Shown here piece by piece: positions 1 to 7,652 of a stretch of 52,671 nucleotides of DNA. Both the position numbers and the translations under genes were made by a program. The notes beneath the pieces are model-generated. The model was not told where the DNA came from. It saw nothing but the letters and a program-made list of their open reading frames with translations, and did not search any database. Numbering within the stretch: position 1 is the first letter of the stretch; each line of letters begins with the position of its first letter. The stretch lies in assembly GCA_034431435.1 (NCBI GenBank), contig DAOUDG010000074.1:1-52671 (forward strand), given 5' to 3'. Source of the DNA: JAHCIE01 sp034431435 (lineage in GTDB: Bacteria > Chloroflexota > Anaerolineae > Epilineales > JAHCIE01).

Positions 1-1
1 G

Positions 2-1663
2 CTGGCCGCGCTGGCCCTCGCCATCTCGTGGTGGCACGTGCAACTCAGCCGCCAGGGGCTGCGCGCCATCCTCGTCCCCCTCGCCGCCGCGCTGGCGGTG
101 TGGCTGCTGTTCCGCGCCCTGCGAACGCGCTCGGCGTGGGACGTGGTCGGGCTGGGCGTCGCCCTCGGCCTGGCGATGTACGCCTACCAGGCGGCGCGCC
201 TGCTGCCACTGCTGGTGGCCCTCGGCTACGTCGGCGCCGCCGTCTACCAGGGCGGCTGGCGGGCCACGCGCTGGCGCGACCTGGGGCTGGCCCTCGTCGT
301 CGCCGTCGGCGTCGCCCTGCCCCTGGCGGTGTACGCCGTCCAGCGCCCGGCCGAGTTCAACGCCCGCGTGCGCGACGCCTGGGTCGTCAACCCCAGCGGC
401 GACGTGAACCTGCCCGTTATCAGCCCCCGCGAGGGGGTGCGCGAAGCCCTGGCCCTGTACACCTTCCAGGGCGACGAGTCGCCCATCGCCAACATCCCCT
501 ATCGGCCTGCCTTCGACGCCTTCCTGGCCGCCGCCTTCCTGGTCGGCATCGGCCTCGCCGTCTGGCGCTGGCGGCGCTTCCCGTATGTCTTCCTGCTGGC
601 GTGGCTGGTTCTGATGACCGTGCCCGCCGCCGTCGCCGGGTTGGGGTCGGCCGAGAAACGGGCCGCCGGCGCGCTGCCCGCCGCCGCCATCCTCATCGCC
701 CTGGGCATCGTCGTTCCCTGGCTGCTGGTCCGCGACTGGGCGGGCGGGCGCGCGGGGAGGCTGGCGCGCCTCGCCCCACCAGTCTTTGGCGCGCTGCTCG
801 GCGTCGGCCTGCTGTCGTCGGCGCTGACGACCTACCATGACTACTTCGTAGTGTGGGGGGGCGACCCTGAGTTGTTCGGCCACTTCGAGGCGGGCCAGGC
901 GGCGGCGGGGCGCTACATTGCCGGGCTGCCCGCCGATGAGCGGGTACTGCTGTCGTCCATCGCCCCCGATCACGTCGGGCTGCGCATGGAGTCGCGGCAG
1001 CGGCCGGGCGTGCGCGGCTACAATGGCCGCGAGTGCCTCATGGCCGTCGGACCGGCCGCCGCCGGCGCGACCTACATCGTCGTGCCCGGCGAGGACCGGC
1101 GCGGCCTGCGCACCCTGGGCCGCGTCTACCCCACCGGCCAGGAGGACCCGGCCGGCCCCGTCTACCTCGGCTCACCCTACTTCGTCGCCTTCCGCGTGCC
1201 GCCTCACACCACCCCCGACCTGTCGCCGGATCGACCTGGCGGCGCGGTCTTCGATGGCCGGCTGGCGCTCTCAGGCTACGATCTGAGCGCGGACGGCCTC
1301 AAGCCCGGCGACGCGCTTGACGTGACGCTCTACTGGCAGGCGCTGGGGACCACCGACGCCCCCGCCACCGTCTTCGTGCACCTGGTCCCGCCCCACCCCG
1401 AGGGTCAGACTCCGCCGCCCATCAGCCAGATCGATCGCCAGCCGTGCGCGGGCGCGGCCCCCACCACGACGTGGCAGGCGGGCGATACCCTGCGCGAGAC
1501 GTATCGCCTCGTCATCCCCGACAGCGCGCCGCCGGGCGACTATCAGGTGGTCGTCGGCGTATACGACACCGAGACTCAACAACGCCTGCCGGCCGCCAGC
1601 GCGGCGGGCCAGCCGATGGGCGACGCGGTGACGTTGGGCAGCGTGCGGGTGGCAGCCCGCTGA
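2..1663 (+). CDS. Membrane glycosyltransferase (GT39/ArnT-like), 5' truncated
   Basis: Open from the window edge (frame 2) to TGA at 1661-1663, giving 554 visible residues, so the N-terminal catalytic part lies outside. The visible part has several hydrophobic segments and a YAYQAARLLPLLV segment. This resembles the loop before a membrane helix in dolichyl-phosphate-mannose-type GT39 enzymes, which transfer sugars from a polyprenyl-phosphate carrier outside the membrane. The last third is soluble and beta-rich (GYDLSADGLKPGDALDVTLYWQA, ending in a DYQVVVGVYDTETQQRLPA stretch). Such an accessory domain is common on Chloroflexota members of the family. The gene converges on the minus-strand phage-derived cassette with only 3 bases between. 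The family is inferred from pattern, because the catalytic acidic residues are not visible. Confidence 0.7.
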   Translation: MAALALAISWWHVQLSRQGLRAILVPLAAALAVWLLFRALRTRSAWDVVGLGVALGLAMYAYQAARLLPLLVALGYVGAAVYQGGWRATRWRDLGLALVVAVGVALPLAVYAVQRPAEFNARVRDAWVVNPSGDVNLPVISPREGVREALALYTFQGDESPIANIPYRPAFDAFLAAAFLVGIGLAVWRWRRFPYVFLLAWLVLMTVPAAVAGLGSAEKRAAGALPAAAILIALGIVVPWLLVRDWAGGRAGRLARLAPPVFGALLGVGLLSSALTTYHDYFVVWGGDPELFGHFEAGQAAAGRYIAGLPADERVLLSSIAPDHVGLRMESRQRPGVRGYNGRECLMAVGPAAAGATYIVVPGEDRRGLRTLGRVYPTGQEDPAGPVYLGSPYFVAFRVPPHTTPDLSPDRPGGAVFDGRLALSGYDLSADGLKPGDALDVTLYWQALGTTDAPATVFVHLVPPHPEGQTPPPISQIDRQPCAGAAPTTTWQAGDTLRETYRLVIPDSAPPGDYQVVVGVYDTETQQRLPAASAAGQPMGDAVTLGSVRVAAR

Positions 1664-1666
1664 TAC

Positions 1667-1855
1667 CTACCCGCTCACCCGCCGATCCGTCAGAACCCGC
1701 AGCGCGATGTTCAGCACGGCCACAATGACGGCGATGATCTCCAATTGCGTCGCCGTCAGGCCCATCTCGCGGCTGATCGCCGTCAACGAGACAATCAACA
1801 CCGTCACCACATTCAGCCAGATCGTCTTGCTCCGATACCAGGGCTTGGGGTCCAT
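1667..1855 (-). CDS. Holin-like small membrane peptide (62 aa), last gene of the capsid cassette
   Basis: 62 residues starting MDPKPWYRSKTIWLNVV, with two hydrophobic stretches (about residues 12-25 and 37-54) and a short basic tail. The start is supported by a GAGGAGG Shine-Dalgarno. Very small two-helix proteins with a 'YxSKTIWLNVV' start are common in phage lysis or structural cassettes, where they are annotated as holins or unknown membrane proteins. It lies downstream of the 623-residue propeller-like protein, co-directional with the capsid genes. No endolysin is adjacent, so a lytic role cannot be shown. A membrane anchor or membrane-permeabilising role is inference. Confidence 0.55.
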   Translation of the reverse strand: MDPKPWYRSKTIWLNVVTVLIVSLTAISREMGLTATQLEIIAVIVAVLNIALRVLTDRRVSG

Positions 1856-1903
1856 CTGGGTCCTCCTCGAATGTTCCGCCGGCAGGAAAGCGAGTTGCTA
1901 CTC

Positions 1904-1934
1904 CCGCGACCGCCGACCGCCGGCTACTGACCAC
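1904..1934. repeat. Heptamer repeat at cassette junction
   Basis: The series GCGACCG, CCGACCG, CCGGCTA, CTGACCA has 7-bp period and sits between the 623-residue gene and the holin-like gene. It overlaps the last codons of the former. It belongs to the GGTCG-type heptamers also seen at 5524-5585. Confidence 0.5.
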
Positions 1935-3795
1935 CCGCCTCCTCAATCTCCAATGCCTGATTCCCTCCCCCCACCACCTCGCAGCGCACCGCCGCCAGCC
2001 AGCCATACTGCCCAGCCAGGTCGGGCGTTGGCGCGAGGGCCGTCAGCGTCACCTCCATGACTCGCACGCTCAGCGCAGCGCCCCCGGCCGCCGATTGCAG
2101 CGGGTCGGCCAGACTCACCACCACGCCCGCCCCCCGACAGGCGTCCAGATTCGCCAGCAGCGCCGCCGGCGTCAGCGTCTCGGCCGTCCCATCCAGCCGC
2201 CGTAGCTGTGGGGCCAACACCGCCTCGAAGGCCACCGTCGGCACCGGGTCGGGCAGGATGTCGTAGGCTACCGCCACCTCGCTGACCAGCGGCGTGCGAC
2301 TTCCGTCGCCGCGCAGTTCCAGCCGCAACTGCGCCGCGCCGCCGGTCACCACGTCAGGGAAGAGCAACTCCCCGCCGCCCTCCGCCGTCAGGCTGCCCAG
2401 GCTCGTCCACACCGCTCCGCTCCAGTAGGCGACAAGGACGGGGGTCGCCGCGCTGATGCCACTGCCGCGCAACGCGACCGAGTGGAACCGCTTGGGCACA
2501 TCGGGCAGGCCGCCATCCACCGCCCCCAGATAAGCATACGCCCCGCTGCTCGCGAAGGTCGGCGCGGGCAGGTCGGACGTGGCGCGCAGGTCCATGCGCG
2601 TTGTGGCCCACGCGCTGCCGTCATAGACGTTGACGAACAGGCGGTTGACGTTGGGGCTGGCGTGCAGGCTGCCCGCCTGCGCCGTCGCGGCCTGGACCAG
2701 CGTGCCGAGTTGCTCCCAGCGTGCGCCATCGTAGGCCCACAGGGATACCCCGCGCGGCGTCTCGTCGCTCTCGGCCAGCGCCCACAGCCAGCCGCTCCCC
2801 GCCGACAGCGCCCTGACCACATAGCGCGTCGTGGCGGCCCCTGCCGGTCCGACCCCTGTCGGCGGCGGCGAGACATCCCGCTCCACGTGGCCGTCGAAGG
2901 CGTACAGGCGGTCACGCACGGTGTAGTACAGCGCATCGCGGAAGACCGCCAACGCCTTGAAATTGTCCGCGTCACGACGCGCCGTGTGATCGACGACGCG
3001 AGTCAGCGCGACTGTGTTGTCCCCGATATCGACGCGATACAGGCCGTCGCGCTTGGCGAGATAGACCACCTCACCCAGGGCGGCCAGGCCCGCCGACGGC
3101 TCGCGCGGGTCGCCGTCCTCGTGGGCCGAATTGAACGCCATGCCCGGCGGCGTCTCGCTGCCCAGGCCGCACCACCGCACGCTACGCGACGCGCCCGCGG
3201 CCGTGACACCCACCAGGCGCGCGCCGGTCCGCGTCAGATCGATGATCTCGTAGGCGTTCGCTCCCGACGCCGCCGACACAGCGTTGGAGGTATTGACAAC
3301 GAGCGGCCCGCCGCCACTGGCGATGGCCCACAGATAGCCTGCCGTCGCCACCAATCGCACCGCGTCGGTCGCCGACCCGCCCATCTCGCTGAAGACGCTC
3401 GTCGCCGCCGTGTAGCGGTAGATGCGTGACGCCGTCCCCGAGGCGGTCCCCGCGTAGACGGTTCCGTTGAACTCAGCCCACGCCAGGACGCGCACCCCCA
3501 GGCCGGTCGTCGCCTCCGCCCGCGCCGCCATGCGCAGGCCGTCGCCGCCGCGCGCATCGACCCCCTCGCCGCGCGCGTAGCCGCCCTGCCCGAATTCGGC
3601 GCGCACCCCCGCGCCGAGACCGCCGTTGTCAACGCCTGGCCGGGCCAGCGCCGAGCGTCCCACCGCGCTGGCGGCGAAACGCGGCGCGAGATAGGCCGCC
3701 TCGCCGCGCCGGTACGCCAGTCCATCCCGTCCCTGCCGTAGCATATAGCCGACGCCATTGAGCACAATATGATGGGTGATGCCCGCTGTAGGCAT
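1924..3795 (-). CDS. Propeller-like phage structural protein (623 aa)
   Basis: ATG start with an AAAGGAGG ribosome-binding site 7 bp upstream. The N-terminus MPTAGITHHIVLNGVGYML resembles the start of the next upstream protein. Residues about 90-370 contain repeated blade-like units of the type 'lavfrDaLYYtvrDrLYaFDG', 'LaaLGevVYLAKRDGLYRVD' and 'SGWLWALaESDE', which suggests a beta-propeller. About 400-510 is a jelly-roll-like region (LVAYWSGAVWTSLGSL). The C-terminus (VRVMEVTLTALAPTPDLAGQYGWLAAVRCEVV) is beta-rich. There is no signal peptide. As the largest product after the capsid and adaptor genes, it is most likely a tail, fibre or shell-decorating protein. The exact family is not recognised. 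Confidence 0.5.
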   Translation of the reverse strand: MPTAGITHHIVLNGVGYMLRQGRDGLAYRRGEAAYLAPRFAASAVGRSALARPGVDNGGLGAGVRAEFGQGGYARGEGVDARGGDGLRMAARAEATTGLGVRVLAWAEFNGTVYAGTASGTASRIYRYTAATSVFSEMGGSATDAVRLVATAGYLWAIASGGGPLVVNTSNAVSAASGANAYEIIDLTRTGARLVGVTAAGASRSVRWCGLGSETPPGMAFNSAHEDGDPREPSAGLAALGEVVYLAKRDGLYRVDIGDNTVALTRVVDHTARRDADNFKALAVFRDALYYTVRDRLYAFDGHVERDVSPPPTGVGPAGAATTRYVVRALSAGSGWLWALAESDETPRGVSLWAYDGARWEQLGTLVQAATAQAGSLHASPNVNRLFVNVYDGSAWATTRMDLRATSDLPAPTFASSGAYAYLGAVDGGLPDVPKRFHSVALRGSGISAATPVLVAYWSGAVWTSLGSLTAEGGGELLFPDVVTGGAAQLRLELRGDGSRTPLVSEVAVAYDILPDPVPTVAFEAVLAPQLRRLDGTAETLTPAALLANLDACRGAGVVVSLADPLQSAAGGAALSVRVMEVTLTALAPTPDLAGQYGWLAAVRCEVVGGGNQALEIEEAGGQ

Positions 3796-3870
3796 GGGTC
3801 ATGCCTCCTTTGCTGGCCTGGCCGCCCTCGCGCCAGGTGCAGCGCGACCCGTGATGACAGTCGAAGCGAC

Positions 3871-3912
3871 TCGCGTTTTACGCCCCACGTCCCATGTTCT
3901 GCATTCACGTCG
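3871..3912. repeat. Heptamer repeat at cassette junction
   Basis: Series such as ACGCCCC, ACGTCCC, ATGTTCT, GCATTCA keep 7-bp spacing between the 136-residue gene and the 623-residue gene. The array runs into the stop of the 136-residue gene. It is the same flavour as 4364-4426 and 14847-14946. Confidence 0.55.
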
Positions 3913-4315
3913 TTGGCGCAACGACCAGACGCAGCTCGTACTCCGCCCCGTCACCATAGCGCCGCTCGTGCAGGCCATCGTCGGCCCAGGCGACGGTCAG
4001 TGTCCCCAGTGTGTCGGTCAGCGTCAGCGGCGCGGCCACGGCCCACAACGCCGTCAGCGCCGCGCGCACCTCCGCCACGCTCAGCGCGTACTCCCCGCCG
4101 CCGGGCGTCACCAGGCGCGGCAACGCCAGGATGGTGCAGCGCGCCACGGCCACGCCCGGCCCCTGGTCCGCCCAGAGGGCCAGCCCTCGCCGCGCCCGCG
4201 CCACCACCACCAGCGGCCCGCGCCGGTCGGCCCGCAGGATGAAGCCCACCGCTTCCCCGCCATTGACGCTCGCATGCTGCAACGTCACGTGACAATCGAC
4301 GCCCGGTGTAGGCAT
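3905..4315 (-). CDS. Small unknown protein of the capsid cassette (136 aa)
   Basis: The start is placed at the ATG giving MPTPGVDCHVTLQHASVNG, because a GAGG-type ribosome-binding site lies about 10-17 bp upstream; an upstream in-frame GTG-type extension has no such site. The protein is beta-rich with alternating hydrophobics (GPLVVVARARRGLALWADQG, GVAVARCTILALPRLV) and has no membrane segment. Its first residues share an M-P-T-x-G-[VI]-x-x-H-[VI]-x-L pattern with the downstream 623-residue protein. Position between adaptor and propeller proteins suggests a head-tail joining or tail-terminator-like role. This is inference from order only. Confidence 0.45.
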   Translation of the reverse strand: MPTPGVDCHVTLQHASVNGGEAVGFILRADRRGPLVVVARARRGLALWADQGPGVAVARCTILALPRLVTPGGGEYALSVAEVRAALTALWAVAAPLTLTDTLGTLTVAWADDGLHERRYGDGAEYELRLVVAPTT

Positions 4316-4363
4316 GGCGCTACCCTCGTTTCCTCCCAACGCTGGTTCTGGGGCGCGAGACCT

Positions 4364-4426
4364 CAAGCTCCAATCCCCAACCTCCGGCCTCTCGTCTCAC
4401 GCTTCACGCCCCACGTCCCACGCCAC
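4364..4426. repeat. Heptamer repeat array, nine units
   Basis: Nine successive 7-mers (CAAGCTC, CAATCCC, CAACCTC, CGGCCTC, TCGTCTC, ACGCTTC, ACGCCCC, ACGTCCC, ACGCCAC). The array shows two repeat flavours merging without loss of the 7-bp register. Its end encodes the last residues and stop codon of the adaptor-like protein (WDVGREA). Confidence 0.7.
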
Positions 4427-5011
4427 CAGCCCGCTCTGGCTCACCGCGACGGCGGCCAGCTCGGCGCGCCATCGGACCAGCCACGCCTCGGCCTGCTCCG
4501 TCGCCCAGCGTCGCGTCGCGGGGGCCACGTTCTCCGCCTCGGCCAGCTGCCGTGCCCGCGCCTGCCAGGCCAGCGCCGCCGCGCCCATGATGAGACTCGC
4601 CCGCCCGGTCGCCGGTACACTCGTCGCCGTTGCCCCGTCCAGCCCGTCGATGCTGTGCCGCGCCACGTAAAACAGGCGCAGGCTGTCGCCGGCCTGCGGT
4701 TCCCCGCCATCCTCGATGAGCAACGTCGTCGGCGACAGGCGGCGGAAGGCCCGACGGTGTGGCGGGCAAACGGTCTCGGCGGGCAGCCACACCTCGGATA
4801 CCTCTACCAGGTCCGTCAGCCCCGCCAGGCTAAGCTCGCGGCCCGCCGCGGCCAGCGTCAACAGCGCGGAGCGTGGATCCGGCGCGCTGCGGCTGTACTG
4901 CGCCAACGCCTCTCGCAACCCCTCATCTAGTTGCGCATCGCTCCACACCGTCGCCGCCCCGTCGCGCAGCGCCAGTCGAAGCGCGGCGCGGTAGTCAGCC
5001 AGGGTAGACAT
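4397..5011 (-). CDS. Phage head-tail adaptor/connector-like protein (204 aa)
   Basis: Starts MSTLADYRAALRLALRDG after a GAGGGAGG ribosome-binding site. The first 45 residues (short helices, WSDAQLDEGLREALAQYSR) match the look of gp6-type connector or 'phage adaptor' proteins, which bind below the portal. A beta segment follows (DLVEVSEVWLPAE, SLRLFYVARHSIDGL). A C-terminal helix (AAALAWQARARQLAEAENVAPATRRWATEQAEAWLVRW) follows that, as in several connector families. It lies two genes after the capsid gene. No portal gene is nearby. The last eight residues are read from a heptamer repeat. Family call is by pattern only. Confidence 0.5.
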   Translation of the reverse strand: MSTLADYRAALRLALRDGAATVWSDAQLDEGLREALAQYSRSAPDPRSALLTLAAAGRELSLAGLTDLVEVSEVWLPAETVCPPHRRAFRRLSPTTLLIEDGGEPQAGDSLRLFYVARHSIDGLDGATATSVPATGRASLIMGAAALAWQARARQLAEAENVAPATRRWATEQAEAWLVRWRAELAAVAVSQSGLVAWDVGREA

Positions 5012-5063
5012 AGGCCCTCCCTCGTGCAACGTGATGCGCGCAGCCTGAACCGCAGCCACCGCC

Positions 5064-5091
5064 CTCACGCATCACGTATCACGCACACGCA
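5064..5091. repeat. Heptamer repeat at cassette junction
   Basis: CTCACGC, ATCACGT, ATCACGC, ACACGCA with 7-bp period between the 142-residue gene and the adaptor-like gene. Confidence 0.5.
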
Positions 5092-5098
5092 GCCTGGA

Positions 5099-5527
5099 TT
5101 ACACCGCCCCCGGCAGCGTCCACATCACCACAGCCAGCTTGCTCACCGTCGGCGACGAGCCGCCCACGGCGTTCAGGGCCACGCCCACCACGCTGCCCGC
5201 CGCGACCACCACCGGCTCTGCCGTCCCACCGACGTGCTTGCTCTTCCACACGCCCGGCGTCCCCGCCACGGCCTGGCTGGCCGCCGCGCTAATCACGTCC
5301 GCCCCGTCGTCGACGATATCGATGTTCCAGCTGGTCGGCGCACCGCCGAACGACTGCCCGCATAGGCTCAAGCCAACGATGGTGAAGCCGTGGGGTGTCG
5401 TGAACTCCCACACCGGGTCAGTTGCAGCCACCGCCGCCGAGGCCGTGAACACCAGAGGTACGGGATATATGAGGGTCTCCTTGTGCTGACGCTTTGCGAT
5501 CTCTCGTTGCCCAGACTGCGCGACCAT
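5099..5527 (-). CDS. Small beta-rich cassette protein, possible capsid decoration protein (142 aa)
   Basis: Follows the protease-capsid gene by 75 bases. After a charged start (MVAQSGQREIAKRQHKETL) the protein is rich in small residues and beta-strand patterns (DPVWEFTTPHGFTIVGLSL, VVVAAGSVVGVALNAVGG). There is no signal peptide or membrane helix. A protein of this size next to a major capsid gene is often a decoration or cement protein, but no family is recognised. The start is uncertain: the chosen ATG has no clear ribosome-binding site. An AAGGAG lies inside the frame at about residue 20 without a standard start codon after it. Confidence 0.4.
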   Translation of the reverse strand: MVAQSGQREIAKRQHKETLIYPVPLVFTASAAVAATDPVWEFTTPHGFTIVGLSLCGQSFGGAPTSWNIDIVDDGADVISAAASQAVAGTPGVWKSKHVGGTAEPVVVAAGSVVGVALNAVGGSSPTVSKLAVVMWTLPGAV

Positions 5528-5585
5528 CGACCAGCGGCGACCAACGACCGAAGCAGTCGACCATGCCGTAGGTCGCGCGGTGGTC
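5524..5585. repeat. Inverted heptamer repeat (CGACCA/TGGTCG flavour)
   Basis: CGACCAT, CGACCAG and CGACCAA-like units on the left are answered by GGTCGC and TGGTCGC on the right. The pair can fold into a hairpin between the capsid gene and the 142-residue gene. Period is 7 bp but the copies are imperfect. Confidence 0.45.
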
Positions 5586-5602
5586 GCTGGCCCGTCGTCG
5601 CA

Positions 5603-7573
5603 TCACGCCACGTTTGCCTTGTACAGCGGGCGATAGTCGACCACGCCGACACCGTAGAAGAAGCGGGTCTTGATGCGCAACTCATCGTTGGTGAACATCG
5701 AGCCGACCGTCGGCTGATCAGCCACGAACACCTCCGGCTGCCGCCCGAAGCGATAGCCGACGCCGATGCCTGGCGCGATGCGCGGGTCGGCCACCGCCGC
5801 CCAATCGTTGGCGTCGGTCCATTCCGGCACCGTCACCACGTTCTCCGCCGCCGCTCGGCGCACATTCTCGTAGAATACATTGCTGCTCGGCTCCGTCGCC
5901 GAGGCAAAGATTTGCAGCGCCGTCTTCTCCAACTCGATGGGGACCAGCAGGAAACGCGGCCGGATGCCCAACCGCTTGCCGCTGACCATCTCCGTCATCT
6001 TGAACATCGTCTGCACCGCCGCGTCCCACGTCGCCGCCGACAGCGCGGCCGTGCCCACATTGCCCCGCGACGCATGGAACAGGGCCGTCGTATCCGCCAG
6101 CTCGGGGCCGGCGCCGCTGTTCTGGGTGAACAGGCCCGCCACCGCGCCCGACAGGGTGCGCAGCGCCGATGTCGCCAGCAGGTACGGAATCTGGCGGATG
6201 CGGCGCGTCTCGTCGCGGTCGATCATCTCCAGTGTCAGCCCCACGTAGCCACCCTTCTTCGTCCAGGGCGTCGTCTCGGCGTTGTCGTCCCACGTCAACT
6301 CGCTGTACGCCGCGCCCTCCGCGACGGTGGGCAGGTCGCCAAAGCCACCCACCGTGACCCAGCGAATATCCTGAACCGTGCTAAAGTCCTCCTCGTGGAC
6401 CAGCGGCTTCCACCAGGCGTAGCCCGCCTGCCCCAGTTCCTCCGCCCGCGCCGGAATGACCTTGTTCATGGCGTTGGCCACCAGGTTCGCCATCGTCGTA
6501 GCGTTGGCGTTGGCGAAGGCCGCCCGCTCGGCGTTGAACACGCCGTACAGGTCGTGATCGCCCGTTACCAGGCTGTACAACTCGCGGATACCGCTCAGGC
6601 GCGGCGCGTCGGCCAGCGCCCCCGACGGCGGCAGGCCGAACAGCCGATCCACTCCCGCTTGCAGCCGTTCCAGCTCGGTCCACATGCCCTCGACGCTCAC
6701 GCCGCGCCGCCTCCCGGCCGGGCGCACCTGGCTTCCCGCCCCGCGCACCGTGCCCGCCTCGGCCAGCGCCGCCCACGTCGCGCGCTTGGCCGCCAGCGCG
6801 GCGTCCAGCTCGTCGGGCGTGAACGACCGCCCCTCGAACTTGGCGCGCACTTCCTCGCGCAGAGGCGCCGGCAGGTCACTTGCCGCCAGCGCCGCGCCCA
6901 GCGTGGCCGCGCACTGCCGCACCAGCAGCGCCTGGCCCAGAGTCGTCTCAGTCGTCGCGGTCATCGTCTCCGTCATCATGTCCTCCTGTGTCCCCTGAAG
7001 CGTTGAGCGTCGAGCGCAAAGCAGGGCATCGCCGGATCGCTCCACGCCCGCCAATCGCCAATCGCCAACCCCCAATCTCTCCTCAAACACGCCCCCTGCC
7101 GCCGGGTGATACACCACGTCGGCCGAGTGGACCCGCACGATGCGCTCGACGCGCCGCCCCGCCGCGCTAAAGCTCACGTCGATGCTCAGCCCCAGCGGCG
7201 GTGAGGGGCGGTCGGCGGCCTGTTCTGCCAGCGCATCCCGTATCAGCCGGTCTACCCACGCGCCCAGCGGCCCCACGGCGCGAAACACCGCCCGCACCGC
7301 CCCCCGCTCAGCGTCATACGCCCCATCGACCACCATGCCGCACAGATCGCGCACGCTCCGCGCCCCCAGCAATGTCGGGTCGTGGCGGTGATCCAGGAAA
7401 CTGGGCATCTCCGCGAACAACCCCGCCGCGACGGCCGACCGCAGCGTCTCGCTCGGCCACTCCCAGCCGTTGGCCGTCCCCGCCGCAATCACGGTCACAC
7501 GATAGCTCGCGCTCCCGTCGCCCGTCGCCGCCAGCGCCCCGCTCAGCCGCACTCGGCAGGATGCCCCATTCAT
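5603..7573 (-). CDS. Prohead protease / HK97-type major capsid protein fusion (656 aa)
   Basis: Starts at ATG 7573 after AAGGAGG. Residues 1-165 fit an S78/U35 prohead protease: FLDHRHDP (His62/His64), GLSIDV (Ser130) and a final HSADVVYHPAAGG strand. These are the usual catalytic-site contexts and none looks damaged. Residues about 310-656 fit an HK97-fold major capsid protein related to Mu gpT, with a region of the type AYSELTWDDNAETTPWTKKG and an ending RIKTRFFYGVGVVDYRPLYKANVA. Natural protease-capsid fusions are known. Here the linker (residues about 163-185) is read through a heptamer repeat. An internal ribosome-binding site sits before Met199/Met200, so a free capsid product is possible. 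The protease would cleave scaffold or N-arm during assembly. Terminase and portal are absent nearby. Confidence 0.85.
   Translation of the reverse strand: MNGASCRVRLSGALAATGDGSASYRVTVIAAGTANGWEWPSETLRSAVAAGLFAEMPSFLDHRHDPTLLGARSVRDLCGMVVDGAYDAERGAVRAVFRAVGPLGAWVDRLIRDALAEQAADRPSPPLGLSIDVSFSAAGRRVERIVRVHSADVVYHPAAGGVFEERLGVGDWRLAGVERSGDALLCARRSTLQGTQEDMMTETMTATTETTLGQALLVRQCAATLGAALAASDLPAPLREEVRAKFEGRSFTPDELDAALAAKRATWAALAEAGTVRGAGSQVRPAGRRRGVSVEGMWTELERLQAGVDRLFGLPPSGALADAPRLSGIRELYSLVTGDHDLYGVFNAERAAFANANATTMANLVANAMNKVIPARAEELGQAGYAWWKPLVHEEDFSTVQDIRWVTVGGFGDLPTVAEGAAYSELTWDDNAETTPWTKKGGYVGLTLEMIDRDETRRIRQIPYLLATSALRTLSGAVAGLFTQNSGAGPELADTTALFHASRGNVGTAALSAATWDAAVQTMFKMTEMVSGKRLGIRPRFLLVPIELEKTALQIFASATEPSSNVFYENVRRAAAENVVTVPEWTDANDWAAVADPRIAPGIGVGYRFGRQPEVFVADQPTVGSMFTNDELRIKTRFFYGVGVVDYRPLYKANVA
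6974..6987 (-). promoter_or_regulatory. Internal ribosome-binding site and start inside the protease-capsid gene
   Basis: On the minus strand AGGAGGA is followed by C and two ATG codons (6979-6977 and 6976-6974, Met199 and Met200). Spacing to the second ATG is 5 bp from GGAGG. This would give a separate capsid protein of about 457 residues in the same frame. Confidence 0.6.
7052..7086. repeat. Heptamer repeat inside the protease-capsid coding frame
   Basis: CAATCGC, CAATCGC, CAACCCC, CAATCTC, TCCTCAA. Read on the minus strand it encodes the linker ERLGVGDWRLAG between the protease and capsid halves. Elsewhere this repeat flavour lies between genes (14847-14946, 20519-20555). Confidence 0.7.
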
Positions 7574-7587
7574 CGCGCCTCCTTCGC

Positions 7588-7616
7588 TTCACCTTTCGCC
7601 TGGTTCGTGCTACTAT
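7588..7616 (+). promoter_or_regulatory. Predicted promoter of the MBL hydrolase gene
   Basis: TTCACC (7588-7593), 17 bp, TACTAT (7611-7616), about 36 bp before the ATG at 7653. It overlaps the region upstream of the divergent capsid cassette. Confidence 0.6.
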
Positions 7617-7652
7617 GGACCCCAGCGCGTTTCGCCCTCACCGAGGTGTTCC

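Noticed and set aside
1667..7573. A complete prophage
   Set aside because: No integrase, terminase, portal, tail tube, tape measure, lysin or attachment repeats are visible, and ordinary chromosomal genes flank it immediately.
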